Origin: Actinotalea endophytica
GTDB taxonomy: Bacteria; Actinomycetota; Actinomycetes; Actinomycetales; Cellulomonadaceae
Assembly (NCBI RefSeq): GCF_025717005.1
Contig: NZ_JAOVZU010000007.1
Location: 186,001 to 250,000, forward strand
Length of the DNA: 64,000 bases
Direction: 5' to 3'
Shown: one piece after another, positions 1 to 8,570 of the stretch
How the letters are laid out: every line of letters starts with the position of its first letter
How positions within the stretch are numbered: position 1 is the stretch's first letter
Notes under the pieces: generated by a model
What the model was told of the DNA's origin: nothing
What the model saw: only the letters and a program-made list of their open reading frames with translations
Database searches by the model: none
Translations under genes and position numbers: made by a program

Positions 1-1035
1 CAGGACCTTGGCGACGCGCTCGATCTCGGTCAGGTGCTCGACGCCCCAGGCCCGAGCCGAGGTGTGGTCGTGCATCGCGACGTGGTCGGTCACCAGGCTC
101 CAGTCCGTGCACACGATGCCGTCGAACCCGAGGCGCTCGCGCAGGATCCCGGTGACGACCGACCGGTTGAAGCCGAAGCCCACCTCCTCGTACTCGGTGC
201 CCACCGGCATGCCGTAGTACGGCATCACCTGCCGGGCGCCGGCGTCGAGTGCGGCGACGAAGGGTGCGAGATGCGTCTCGAAGCGTCCGCCCGGGTACAC
301 CTGTTCGCGTCCGTAGGGGAAGTGCGGGTCCTCTCCGTCGCGCTGCGGCCCGCCGCCGGGGAAGTGCTTGATCATGGCGGAGACCGAGTCCGGCCCGAAC
401 GCGGACCCCTGGAGCCCGCGCACGTAGGCGCGGGCGAAGCGGGTCACGAGGTCGACGTCCTCGCCGAACGTGGTGAAGATCCGCGGCCACCGGGGCTCGG
501 TGGCCAGGTCGAGCTGCGGGTGCAGGGCGACCGTGAGCCCCACCGCCCGGTACTCCTCCCGCACGATCGACGCGAAGCGCTCCACGAGCTGCTCGTCGCC
601 GATGGCGGCGAGCCCCAGGGTGTCGGGCCAGCGGGAGAAGAAGCCTGCGGGCGACTCGCTCGCCGGGTCGCCGGTGAGGGCGTTGCGCGGATCCGTGGTG
701 ACCGGGTGCCGGGTGTCCGTCGAGAAGGTCACCGGCACCCCGTGCCCGCTGGCCAGGGCGATGCGCTGGACGTGGTTGTGCCACTGCGCGAACTCGCGTG
801 GCGTGGCGGTCGTCCCGAGCAACCCGTAGTGGGTGATGTGCTGCTCGACGATCGTGGGCCGCAGGGCCGGCAGGTCGAACTCCCGGTTCGGGGTGTCCAC
901 GTCCTGAAGCGTCCCCATGGGGTGGAACAGCTGGCCGACCTTCTCCTCGATCGAGAGCCGGGACACCAGGTCCTCGACCCTCGCGCCGACGTCGAGGGCG
1001 GAGTCCTGGAAGGGGAAGCGGGCGTCAGCTGGCAC
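1..1035 (-). CDS. Family 3 glycoside hydrolase, beta-glucosidase-like (C-terminus outside window)
   Basis: The 345 visible residues form the (beta/alpha)8 domain of a GH3 enzyme that removes beta-linked glucose from oligosaccharides. The motif KHFPGGG followed by DGEDPHF and YPGG is typical of GH3 glucan beta-glucosidases. GIVCTDW carries the expected Asp nucleophile. The gene is cut at the window edge, so the later domains are unseen. Start choice: GTG at 1035 has AGGAG four bases upstream; an in-frame ATG at 1047 overlaps that site and has no ribosome binding site of its own. There is no signal peptide, so the enzyme is probably cytosolic. The divergent LacI gene and the palindrome at 1193 suggest sugar-induced expression. 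Exact substrate unknown. Confidence 0.85.
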   Translation of the reverse strand, partial: MPADARFPFQDSALDVGARVEDLVSRLSIEEKVGQLFHPMGTLQDVDTPNREFDLPALRPTIVEQHITHYGLLGTTATPREFAQWHNHVQRIALASGHGVPVTFSTDTRHPVTTDPRNALTGDPASESPAGFFSRWPDTLGLAAIGDEQLVERFASIVREEYRAVGLTVALHPQLDLATEPRWPRIFTTFGEDVDLVTRFARAYVRGLQGSAFGPDSVSAMIKHFPGGGPQRDGEDPHFPYGREQVYPGGRFETHLAPFVAALDAGARQVMPYYGMPVGTEYEEVGFGFNRSVVTGILRERLGFDGIVCTDWSLVTDHVAMHDHTSARAWGVEHLTEIERVAKVL

Positions 1036-1192
1036 GGTGCTCCTCATCGGTGCGTGCTGGACGGGCAGAGAACAGGACCCCGGTACCCCGGCCCTCGTGA
1101 TCGACCGAGCCGAAGCAGTCGCCGTCGATCATGGCCGGCGCATCGGACGCGGCCGACCGGGCAGCCATGTCGATGATCCCCCTGGATTTCGT

Positions 1193-1204
1193 CGAAGCGC
1201 TTCG
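1193..1204. promoter_or_regulatory. Probable LacI-family operator
   Basis: The sequence CGAAGCGCTTCG is a perfect 12-bp palindrome in the gap between the divergent glycosidase and LacI genes. Its AGCGCT core matches the centre of operators bound by the actinobacterial cellobiose regulators CelR and CebR (TGGGAGCGCTCCCA). The site lies about 160 bases upstream of the glycosidase start and 130 upstream of the regulator start, so it could serve both. Binding is an inference from position and symmetry. Confidence 0.6.
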
Positions 1205-1332
1205 CCAACGGCGTCGATGCCGAAGGTACACCGACCGACTGCGTCGCGTCCAGGACCTCCGCCTGACGGCTGAGTACAGTTGGGCGGTCACCGGTGCGGA
1301 GACGCTTGGCAGCCGGCAGATGGGGGTACCCG

Positions 1333-2361
1333 ATGGCGACGATCGCCGACGTGGCGCGCCTCGCTGGGGTCGCGCCGTCGACGGTCAGCTACGTCCTGTC
1401 CGGCAGGCGGTCGATCTCCGACGCGACGCGCCTGCGCGTCGAGAGCGCGATCGCCGAGCTCAACTACCGACCGCACGCGGGTGCGCGGGCGCTGGCCTCT
1501 GCGAGATCGAACACCATCGGGCTCCAGGCTCCCTTCCGCGAGGGCGTCGACGTGAACGTGATCATGCAGTTCGTCGCCGGCGTGACCTCGGGGGCGCACG
1601 ATCACGACTACGACGTCCTGCTCGTCACCCAGGGCGACGGATCGCACCTGGCCAGGGTCTCGGCGTCCTCGATGATCGATGCGCTTGTCGTGATGGACGT
1701 GGAGGACTTCGACGCGCGGCTTCCCGCGCTACGGAACCTGACCATGCCGACCGTGCTCATCGGCCTGCCGATGGAGACCGCCGGCCTCACGTGCATCGAC
1801 CTCGACTTCTACCAGGTCGGCCTGATCACGGCCCGCCACCTGGCCGAACGGGGACACCGGTCGATCGCCCTCCTCGGCTCACCGGTCGAGGTGATCTCCA
1901 GGGGCACGTCCTACGCCATCCGGATCGATGACGGGTTCGCCACGGGCGCGACGCACGCGGCGACCCAGCACGTGATCATCCCGACCGGTGCCTCGGTCAC
2001 CGGAGCGCACGCCGCCGTCGACACCCTGGTCGACAAGCACCCGGACGTCACGGGCATCGTGGTGCACAACGAGGTCGCCCTTCCCCACGTCATCTCCCGC
2101 CTGCGCGAGCACGGCCTCGCGGTACCGGACGACATGTCGCTCGTCGCGGTCTGCCCGAACAACGTGGTGGCGGCGATGCCACTTCCGCTGACAAGTGTCG
2201 AGATCCCGGCGCAGCGCATCGGCGAGATGGCCGTCGAGATGGTGGTGCGGATGATCGGGACCGATCCGCAGACGCGGGACAACGAGGTCCGCCTCCTCGC
2301 GCCCCGGCTGACCGAGCGTGGGTCGACCCGGCACCTGGAGCCCCTCGGCTCCGAGTCCTGA
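1333..2361 (+). CDS. LacI-family transcriptional regulator
   Basis: A 342-residue repressor. Residues 1-55 hold the LacI helix-turn-helix and hinge, with the signature TIADVARLAGVAPSTVS and a following NYRPHAGARAL hinge segment. The rest is a periplasmic-binding-protein-like sugar sensor. The ATG at 1333 was chosen because the LacI signature normally starts within a few residues of the start; an upstream in-frame ATG at 1294 would add an unusual tail. It is divergent from the GH3 gene and presumably represses it, and perhaps itself, through the palindrome at 1193. The effector sugar cannot be told from sequence, but a beta-glucoside is the natural guess. Confidence 0.9.
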   Translation: MATIADVARLAGVAPSTVSYVLSGRRSISDATRLRVESAIAELNYRPHAGARALASARSNTIGLQAPFREGVDVNVIMQFVAGVTSGAHDHDYDVLLVTQGDGSHLARVSASSMIDALVVMDVEDFDARLPALRNLTMPTVLIGLPMETAGLTCIDLDFYQVGLITARHLAERGHRSIALLGSPVEVISRGTSYAIRIDDGFATGATHAATQHVIIPTGASVTGAHAAVDTLVDKHPDVTGIVVHNEVALPHVISRLREHGLAVPDDMSLVAVCPNNVVAAMPLPLTSVEIPAQRIGEMAVEMVVRMIGTDPQTRDNEVRLLAPRLTERGSTRHLEPLGSES

Positions 2362-2423
2362 GCCGCGAGCCCGCAAGGCCGGTCCGCGAGGCCCGGGCCG
2401 GCGGGTCCCCTGCTACCGGACGG

Positions 2424-2744
2424 TCAGCGCCGCCGCCTGGCGGCGCATCCGCCGCCGCCGCCACCGCCGAAGATCGCGGACAGGCCGATCAGGTAGCCGA
2501 AGTTGTACCAGCCGCCGTTGTTGTGGACCTCGTAGATCCCGACCGAGTCGTTGAACAGCGACACGATGAACGCGAACGGCGCGATGAAGCCCTGCCACAG
2601 GCCCCACCAGAAGCCGACCGTGCCGCGCACCTCGCTCGACGTCCCGACGTACTCGTTTCCGCTCGCCGCGCACGCCGCGAGCACCAGAACCAGCACCGCT
2701 CCCAGCGCGACAGCGCGGACGGTGCGTGACCGTGTCGACGTCAT
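2424..2744 (-). CDS. Small membrane lipoprotein of unknown function
   Basis: A 106-residue protein. Residues 1-25 form a lipoprotein signal peptide ending in the lipobox LAAC, so it should be anchored outside the membrane through Cys25 or the neighbouring site. Two hydrophobic stretches follow (WGLWQGFIAPFAFIVSLF and NFGYLIGLSAIF), separated by NNGGWYNFGYLIG, a motif I recall from a widespread small hypothetical family. The tail is a Gly run ending in CAARRRR. GGGAGGA lies nine bases upstream of the ATG. It converges on the LacI gene and has no evident functional partner. Confidence 0.7.
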   Translation of the reverse strand: MTSTRSRTVRAVALGAVLVLVLAACAASGNEYVGTSSEVRGTVGFWWGLWQGFIAPFAFIVSLFNDSVGIYEVHNNGGWYNFGYLIGLSAIFGGGGGGGCAARRRR

Positions 2745-2796
2745 GCCCTGATCCTCCCGCGGGAAGCGGCCGGCGCGGGCCTTGTTTTCGTGCCCG

Positions 2797-3201
2797 CTAC
2801 GCGGTCCGCGGCGGAGGCACGCGATGCACGGTGGCCCTCGCGACGAGCTGCCGCAGCTCCGGGTTCGCGAGATCGGCCGCTGCGCGGATCTTCACGTGCC
2901 GCATCAGACGTCCCATGCCCTCGAGCAGGCCCTCGGGCGCAGGAAGCTCGGCGCCGTAGTAGAACCCGAACACCAGGTGCTTCGAGTGCGGCGCCAGCCA
3001 GACGAACTGCTCGGTCATCTTCTTCGGTCCGGTGCCGTAGCCGGCGACCCCCTGACGGGGCCAGACCACCTCGACGGTCTGCGGAAGGACATCGAAGACG
3101 AGACCGCGGGCCAGCAGCGCGAGCCGGGCGACCGGTTCCGGGCTCTCGGCCAACATCGCCCGGAACTCGGTGTCGCTCGACGTCACGATGCCGTCCGCCA
3201 T
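2797..3201 (-). CDS. DUF1801 family protein
   Basis: A 134-residue single-domain protein resembling the DUF1801 (YdhG-like) fold, a small alpha/beta domain related to the SCP/frataxin-like group. Supporting segments are the central VVWPRQGVAGYGTG and the FGFYYGAELPAPEGLLEG region before a conserved basic MRHVKI. No catalytic residues are known for the family. It is divergent from the ArsR/SRPBCC pair at 3300, and SRPBCC and DUF1801 genes are often found near each other, so a shared role is possible but unproven. Confidence 0.7.
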   Translation of the reverse strand: MADGIVTSSDTEFRAMLAESPEPVARLALLARGLVFDVLPQTVEVVWPRQGVAGYGTGPKKMTEQFVWLAPHSKHLVFGFYYGAELPAPEGLLEGMGRLMRHVKIRAAADLANPELRQLVARATVHRVPPPRTA

Positions 3202-3263
3202 GCCCCGACTCTACGAGTCGCTCGAGCCCCTGTGGCAGCCTGCGGCTCCGGCTCCTTCCTCGG

Positions 3264-3300
3264 TTGACATGTGACCAAATAGTCACCTATTGTCCTCGGG
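3264..3300 (+). promoter_or_regulatory. Promoter and overlapping operator of the ArsR-type gene
   Basis: TTGACA (3264-3269) and TATTGT (3288-3293) sit 18 bases apart, an almost ideal sigma-70-type promoter. Inside the spacer is GTGAC-CAAATA-GTCAC (3271-3286), a 5-bp inverted repeat that an ArsR dimer could bind, which would block RNA polymerase. The expected start of transcription, six to seven bases after the -10 box, falls on 3299-3300. That is the GTG start codon itself, so the mRNA is probably leaderless. Confidence 0.65.
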
Positions 3301-3620
3301 TGGACGGCGACAGCGATCAGGTCTTCAAGGCCCTCGCCGACCCGACCCGTCGACACCTGCTCGACCGGCTCTTCGAACGCGACGGCCGCACGCTGAACGA
3401 GCTGGAGGCCGAGCTGGAGATGACTCGATTCGGAGTGATGAAGCACCTTCGGGTGCTGGAGGACGCCGGGCTCGTCGTCGTCCGGCGGTCCGGACGAGAG
3501 AAGCTGCACTTCCTCAACCCGGTCCCGATCCGGCTGATCCACGACCGGTGGATCGACAAGTTCACCGAGCGCCGAGCCTCGGCGCTCGTAGACCTCAAGA
3601 AGGAGCTGGACGAGTCATGA
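3300..3620 (+). CDS. ArsR-family winged-helix regulator
   Basis: A 106-residue DNA-binding protein with the ArsR pattern FKALADPTRRHLLDRL, then a recognition helix MTRFGVMKHLRVLEDAGLVVVRR. It has no metal-binding Cys pair, as is usual for the subgroup that pairs with SRPBCC proteins. GTG 3300 was chosen because the promoter ends exactly there and no ribosome binding site precedes it; earlier in-frame codons would run through the promoter. Its stop overlaps the start of the next gene (ATGA at 3617), so the two are translated together. Confidence 0.88.
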   Translation: MDGDSDQVFKALADPTRRHLLDRLFERDGRTLNELEAELEMTRFGVMKHLRVLEDAGLVVVRRSGREKLHFLNPVPIRLIHDRWIDKFTERRASALVDLKKELDES

Positions 3621-4087
3621 CGACGACGCGAGCGACGCAGGCCTCGACGGCGCAGGTGTACCAGATCTTCATCAAGGCCTCACCGGACGCGATCTGGGAG
3701 GCGATCACCAAGCCCGAGTTCAGCGCGCGCTACTTCTACGGCTCCCGCGTCGAGACCACCGGCGAGCCGGGCACGCCGTTCCGGTACCACTCACCCGACG
3801 GCACCTCCCTCTGGGGCGACGAGACCGTGCTCGAGTCCGACCCCCCGCGGCGGCTCGTCGTCACGTGGCGCTCGCTGTACGACCCGCGGCTCGCCGACGA
3901 GCCGGCCAGCCGTGTGACGTGGCAGATCGAACCTCAGGACGGCGGGATCTGCCTGCTCACCGTCGTCCACGACCGGCTCGAGGACGCACCCAGGACCGCG
4001 GAGAACGTCTCGGGACCGGGCTGGATGCTCGTGCTGAGCGGTCTGAAGACGATCCTCGAGACCGGCTCGGGCCTCCGCGACAGCTAG
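3617..4087 (+). CDS. SRPBCC (AHSA1-like) domain protein
   Basis: A 156-residue START/Bet v1-fold protein. The opening QIFIKASPDAIWEAITKPEFSARYF is the standard first strand and helix of the AHSA1 group, and the C-terminal helix GWMLVLSGLKTILE closes the hydrophobic cavity. Such proteins bind a hydrophobic ligand or partner, but the ligand is unknown. It overlaps the ArsR gene by four bases. ArsR-SRPBCC pairs are very common in actinobacteria, and the regulator probably controls its own operon. Confidence 0.85.
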   Translation: MTTTRATQASTAQVYQIFIKASPDAIWEAITKPEFSARYFYGSRVETTGEPGTPFRYHSPDGTSLWGDETVLESDPPRRLVVTWRSLYDPRLADEPASRVTWQIEPQDGGICLLTVVHDRLEDAPRTAENVSGPGWMLVLSGLKTILETGSGLRDS

Positions 4088-4144
4088 GCGAAGTCACCCC
4101 GTCCGGGCCGAGGTCTCCCGTCGAGGCAGCCATCGCCACAGCCC

Positions 4145-5656
4145 TCAGAGCGGAGACTCGCCCAACGAGTGATAGGTCCAGCGGCCGGCCAGCATGGTCG
4201 CGGCGACCGGCATCGCGCGCAGCGACCCCGGGTCGCCCAGCGGGTCGGCGTCGAGCACAGCGAGGTCGGCCGGCTGCCCGGCCGCGACGCGCGAGCGGAC
4301 CGAGGACGCGAGCGCGACCCGGGCGGACAGAGCCTGCTCGGGGTGCCAGGGTTCGCGACCGTCCCGGGTGCGGGTGACCGCGACCGAGATCGCGAACCAC
4401 GGCTCGAGCGGCGCCACCGGGGCGTCCGAGCCGAGCATCAGGCGCACGCCCGCCTCGTGCAGCGAGCGGAACGGGTAGCAGCGGTCGGTCCGGTCGCCCC
4501 AGGCGGCGTCGAGCGCGTCCCGGTCGTCGACGACGTGCTCCGGCTGGATGCTCGCCGCGACACCCAGCTCGGCGAACCGCGGCACGTCGGTCCAGGCCAG
4601 GAGCTGCGCGTGCTCGATCGACCCGCGGGCACCGCTGGCCGCGAACGCGTCGAGCGCGAGCCCGTTGGCCTTGTCACCGATCGCGTGGATCGCGGCATGC
4701 ACGCCGTTGCGGGCGGCCTTGGCCATCAGCGGCACGAGCTCGGCCGGCGGCACGTTGAGCACACCGCTCGTGGTGCTGCCGTCCGGGCCGGGGTACGGGT
4801 CGTGGCAGTAGGCCGTCAGGGTGTTCAGCGACCCGTCGCTGATCACCTTGAGCGGGCCCTGGGTCAGCAGCCCGTGCCACTCGGGCTCGCCGGCGATCAC
4901 GTCACCGGTGGCGAGCTCGCGTGCGAGCACACCGTCGAGGTGGTCGCGCCAGACACCCGCCGCGATCCGCAGGTCCCGCGTCCCGGCGGACATCCGGCGC
5001 TGCCAGCTCGCCAGGTTGTCGGCGAGGTCGTAGTCCACGACGCCGACCACTCCCCGGGCCGCCGCAGCCCGCGCCGCGTCCGCGACCCAGGCGTCCAGGG
5101 TGGCCTCGTCCGGGTCGAGCCGGCCCATCGACGCGAACCACGGGTCCTCACGCACCACGCCGCTCGGCACGCCGACCAGACGCGCTGCCGCGGTCGAGAA
5201 CCAGCCGCTGTGCAGGTCACCGCAGACCAGCACCACCGGGGTGTCCGGCAGGCCCGCACGGGCTGCTGCCTCGTCGAGGGCCTCCGCGGTCGGGGCGTCC
5301 GCCCACAGCACGTCGCGGTAGCCGTAGCCGACCAGCAGCGCGCCGGGCTCGGGCGGGTCGGCCACCAGCCTCGCGGTGACGAGCGCGGCGGCCTCGGCGA
5401 CCGAACCGGCCGCGGACACGTCGAGCCGGCGTCGGACCGTCGCCCACTGCCCCACGTGTGCGTGCGCGTCCCACAGTCCGGGGATCACCCACCGGCCGCC
5501 GAGGTCGACCTCGTGCTCGCCCGGCCCTCGGTCGAGCCTGGGCGCGACGTCGCGGATCCGGCCGTCGACCACGCGCAGGTCGACCGGGCCGTCCGGCAGG
5601 GTGGGTGCGGCGTCGTCCAGCGGGACCACCCGGGCACCGCGCAGCAGCAGGTTCAC
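4145..5656 (-). CDS. Amidohydrolase family 3 (YtcJ-like)
   Basis: A 503-residue metal-dependent hydrolase. Residues 1-60 make the small beta domain with VIPGLWDAHAHVGQW, whose HxH binds metal. Later HAIGDKA and GSDAPV give further metal and catalytic residues of the YtcJ/NfdA branch (N-substituted formamide deformylase relatives). GTG 5656 gives the typical opening VNLLLRGARVVPLDD; codons further upstream would add an unlike, Arg-rich tail. It lies 53 bases downstream of purC on the same strand and may be in its transcript. The substrate is unknown. Confidence 0.8.
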   Translation of the reverse strand: MNLLLRGARVVPLDDAAPTLPDGPVDLRVVDGRIRDVAPRLDRGPGEHEVDLGGRWVIPGLWDAHAHVGQWATVRRRLDVSAAGSVAEAAALVTARLVADPPEPGALLVGYGYRDVLWADAPTAEALDEAAARAGLPDTPVVLVCGDLHSGWFSTAAARLVGVPSGVVREDPWFASMGRLDPDEATLDAWVADAARAAAARGVVGVVDYDLADNLASWQRRMSAGTRDLRIAAGVWRDHLDGVLARELATGDVIAGEPEWHGLLTQGPLKVISDGSLNTLTAYCHDPYPGPDGSTTSGVLNVPPAELVPLMAKAARNGVHAAIHAIGDKANGLALDAFAASGARGSIEHAQLLAWTDVPRFAELGVAASIQPEHVVDDRDALDAAWGDRTDRCYPFRSLHEAGVRLMLGSDAPVAPLEPWFAISVAVTRTRDGREPWHPEQALSARVALASSVRSRVAAGQPADLAVLDADPLGDPGSLRAMPVAATMLAGRWTYHSLGESPL

Positions 5657-5709
5657 GTCCGCAGCGTAGGACCGGGACGGCCCGCCGCGTGGCGCGATCC
5701 GACCGGCGG

Positions 5710-6663
5710 TCAGAGGTCGAGGGTCCGCCCGGTCAGCAGGCGGTACGCCTCGAGGTAGCGCTCCTGGGTCCGCGCGACGACGTCGTCCGGGAGCGGCGGC
5801 GGTGGGGTGTCGGACGCGCGGTCCCACCCGGATGCGGGCGACGTGAGCCAGTCCCGGACGTACTGCTTGTCGAAACTCGGCTGGGCGTGGCCGGGCTCCC
5901 AGCCGGATGCGGGCCAGAACCGCGACGAGTCGGGGGTCAGCACCTCGTCGCCGAGCACGATCCGGCCCGCGTCCGGGCCGTCGGCGGGCCGGCCGAACTC
6001 GAGCTTGGTGTCGGCCAGGATCACGCCGCGCTCACGCGCGGCCTGCTCGGCCCGCGAGTAGACCGCGAGCGTCAGGTCCCGCACCGCGATCGCGTCACCC
6101 TCCCCGATCACGCCGGCGACGTGCTCGAACGTGACGTTCTCGTCGTGCTCGCCGAGCTCGGCCTTGGTGGCCGGCGTGAAGATCGCCTCGGGCAGCCGCG
6201 AGCCGTCGACCAGCCCGGCCGGCAGCGGGACGCCGCACACCGCGCCCCCGGCGCGGTACTCCACCAGCCCGGAGCCGGTGAGATACCCGCGGGCCACGCA
6301 CTCGACCGGGATCATCGCCATCCGCCGGCACACCATGGCCCGGCCGGCCACCGCGTCCGGGACGCCGTCCCGACCGGTCTCGGCGGTCACCAGGTGGTTC
6401 GGCAGCAGGTCGGCGAGCAGGTCGAACCACCACAGGCTGAGCTGGGTCAGGACGACGCCCTTGCCGGGCACCGGCGTGGACAGCACGTGGTCGTAGGCGC
6501 TGATCCGGTCGCTGGCGACGACCAGGACGACGTCGCCGGCCGGGTGCGGCGAGGCCGGGACGTACAGGTCCCGCACCTTACCGGAGTAGACGTGGGTCCA
6601 GCCGGAGAGCTCCGGCGCTGTGGACGCGGGGCCGGTCGGCGGTGCGGCGGGTGTGTCGGTCAC
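5710..6663 (-). CDS. purC: Phosphoribosylaminoimidazole-succinocarboxamide (SAICAR) synthase
   Basis: A 317-residue enzyme of purine synthesis that joins CAIR and aspartate using ATP. It begins with a short Pro/Ala-rich extension, then SGKVRDLYVP (ATP loop) near residue 27. RISAYDHVLSTPVPGKG, VECVARGYLTGSG and LADTKLEFG follow in the usual order. The 300-plus length is normal for the longer PurC form. The start is GTG 6663. The purine genes purC, purD, purA and purT are scattered through this window rather than clustered. Confidence 0.95.
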   Translation of the reverse strand: MTDTPAAPPTGPASTAPELSGWTHVYSGKVRDLYVPASPHPAGDVVLVVASDRISAYDHVLSTPVPGKGVVLTQLSLWWFDLLADLLPNHLVTAETGRDGVPDAVAGRAMVCRRMAMIPVECVARGYLTGSGLVEYRAGGAVCGVPLPAGLVDGSRLPEAIFTPATKAELGEHDENVTFEHVAGVIGEGDAIAVRDLTLAVYSRAEQAARERGVILADTKLEFGRPADGPDAGRIVLGDEVLTPDSSRFWPASGWEPGHAQPSFDKQYVRDWLTSPASGWDRASDTPPPPLPDDVVARTQERYLEAYRLLTGRTLDL

Positions 6664-6744
6664 GCCTCACATCCTGGCGCAGCCGACGGCCGGACCGCGC
6701 GGGCCGCTCGCCGCGACCTCCTCGCCATGTCACGCCGGCGTTAA

Positions 6745-6766
6745 ACTTTCATTTCTTACTGAAACT
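6745..6766. promoter_or_regulatory. AT-rich island with inverted repeat upstream of the peptide-uptake operon
   Basis: Within the 282-base gap before the receptor gene lies the only AT-rich stretch nearby (6741-6790). ACTTTCA (6745-6751) and TGAAACT (6760-6766) form a near-perfect inverted repeat, one mismatch in seven, around an 8-base spacer. The layout resembles TTTCA/TGAAA sites bound by RpiR/MurR-type regulators, but a MarR/GbsR regulator in the operon is an equal candidate. TTGACC at 6782 could be part of a promoter; I cannot place a convincing -10 box. The rest of the gap (6664-6740 and 6790-6930) shows nothing I recognise. Confidence 0.4.
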
Positions 6767-6945
6767 TCGGCGACTTCAGTATTGACCAGCACCGTCGCGG
6801 CGGGGTTGCCTGCAAGCACGCTCCACCACCACGACCGATCACCGACCTCGCCGGCGGAGACACCGCACGGTACCGGCGACGGCCACCCCGACCGCCTTCG
6901 TCGCCGCACCCGCACCGACGGCGACCCCACCACGGAGGACGACAC

Positions 6946-8565
6946 GTGAGACTCAGCCTACGGATCACCGTCGGCGCCCTCGCCGCCACGCTGGCCCTCG
7001 CCGCCTGCTCCGGCGGCACCGACCCGGCAGACGACAGCGCCGACACCTCGAGCTCCACCGGCACCGGCGGCGCCATCAGCATCGGCGTCACCGAGCCCGG
7101 CCAGCTCATCCCCGGTCGCCAGACCGTCGCCTACGACTTCTCGATGGCCGTCTGGGCGCCGCTGACCTTCATCGACGACCAGTCCAACCTCACCTACGTC
7201 CAGGCCGAGTCCATCGAGTCCGACGACGCCACCACCTGGACCATCACGCTCAAGGACGGCTGGACGTTCCACGACGGCACCCCGGTGACCGCGCAGTCGT
7301 ACGTCGACGCGTGGAACACCGTCGCCTACGGCCCCAACGCCTTCGAGAACAGCGGCCAGCTCGCGAACGTCGTCGGCTACGGCGACCTCAACCCGGCCGA
7401 GGGCGACCCGACGACCACCGAGATGTCCGGCCTGACCGTCGTCGACGACCTGACCTTCACGGTCGAGCTGGTCGGCCCCGACAGCCAGTTCCCGATGCAG
7501 GTGTCCCAGGCCCAGACCGCGATGTACCCGATGCCGGAGTCCGCGCTCGCCGACCTCGACGCCTACAACACGCACCCGGTCGGCAACGGGGCCTTCGAGC
7601 TGACCGGCGACTACGTCGAGGGATCGCCGCTGGTCGTCACCGCGTACCCGGACTACCAGGGCGACCCGCCGACGGTCTCGCAGATCACCTTCGTGCCCTA
7701 CACCGACACCGGGACGGCCTACACCGACGTGCTCGCCGGCAACCTGGACGTCTCCAGCCTTCCGGCCGACAAGATGGCCCAGGCGGCGACCGACTTCGGC
7801 GACCACGTCTACTCGTTCGAGGCTCCGGGGATCTCGTTCCTCGGCCTGCCGCTGTGGGACGAGCGCTACTCCGACATCCGGGTGCGCGAGGCCATCTCGA
7901 TGGCGATCGACCGCGACACGATCAACCAGGTGATCTACGGCGGGCTGTACACGCCGGCCACCGCATGGACGCCCGGCATCGAGCCCGGCACGCCCGAGGG
8001 GATCTGCGGCGAGTACTGCGAGTACCACCCCGACGAGGCCAAGGCCCTGCTCGAGGAGGCCGGCGGCTTCGAGGGCGACATGGAGATCTACTACCCGGGC
8101 GGCGTCGGCCTCGACGAGTTCTACACGGCCATCGCGAACAACATCCGGCAGAACCTCGGGATCAACGCCTACGCGAGCCCCAGCACCGACTGGGCCGAGT
8201 TCTACCAGACCCGGCTCGACGGCGACGTGCCCGGCCCGTTCTTCTCCCGCTGGGGCGCCCTGTACCCGAGCCAGCAGAACACGCTCCGGGTGTTCTTCGT
8301 CGAGGGCGGCGGCTGCGACATGTGCATCCCGTGGTACGACCCCGAGGTCGCCACGCTGATCGCCCAGGCCGACGCCACCGTGGACTCCGCCGACGCGGCC
8401 GACGCCTACGCGACGGTGCAGCAGCGGATCCAGGACGAGTTCCCGGCACCGCCGCTGTTCTGGGAGGCGTACTCCTACGTCACCTCGGACCGCATCGCGA
8501 AGCTCAACACCTCCGCGGCCGGCAACCCGAACTACTCCCAGACCATCCTCGTGGACGGCGCCTGA
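6946..8565 (+). CDS. Peptide ABC transporter substrate-binding lipoprotein (family 5)
   Basis: A 539-residue extracellular receptor of the DppA/OppA family. The signal peptide ends in the lipobox LAAC near residue 21, followed by a Ser/Thr/Asp-rich linker. The SBP family 5 core includes TWTITLKDGWTFHDGTPVTAQSYVDAW and a later DIRVREAISMAIDRD. The C-lobe has CGEYCEY and GGCDMC, two Cys pairs that could form disulfides. The start GTG has GGAGGAC five bases before it. It opens a seven-gene operon with its permeases, ATPase and two peptidase-like enzymes. Probable ligands are short peptides. Confidence 0.92.
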   Translation: MRLSLRITVGALAATLALAACSGGTDPADDSADTSSSTGTGGAISIGVTEPGQLIPGRQTVAYDFSMAVWAPLTFIDDQSNLTYVQAESIESDDATTWTITLKDGWTFHDGTPVTAQSYVDAWNTVAYGPNAFENSGQLANVVGYGDLNPAEGDPTTTEMSGLTVVDDLTFTVELVGPDSQFPMQVSQAQTAMYPMPESALADLDAYNTHPVGNGAFELTGDYVEGSPLVVTAYPDYQGDPPTVSQITFVPYTDTGTAYTDVLAGNLDVSSLPADKMAQAATDFGDHVYSFEAPGISFLGLPLWDERYSDIRVREAISMAIDRDTINQVIYGGLYTPATAWTPGIEPGTPEGICGEYCEYHPDEAKALLEEAGGFEGDMEIYYPGGVGLDEFYTAIANNIRQNLGINAYASPSTDWAEFYQTRLDGDVPGPFFSRWGALYPSQQNTLRVFFVEGGGCDMCIPWYDPEVATLIAQADATVDSADAADAYATVQQRIQDEFPAPPLFWEAYSYVTSDRIAKLNTSAAGNPNYSQTILVDGA

Positions 8566-8570
8566 GCTCG

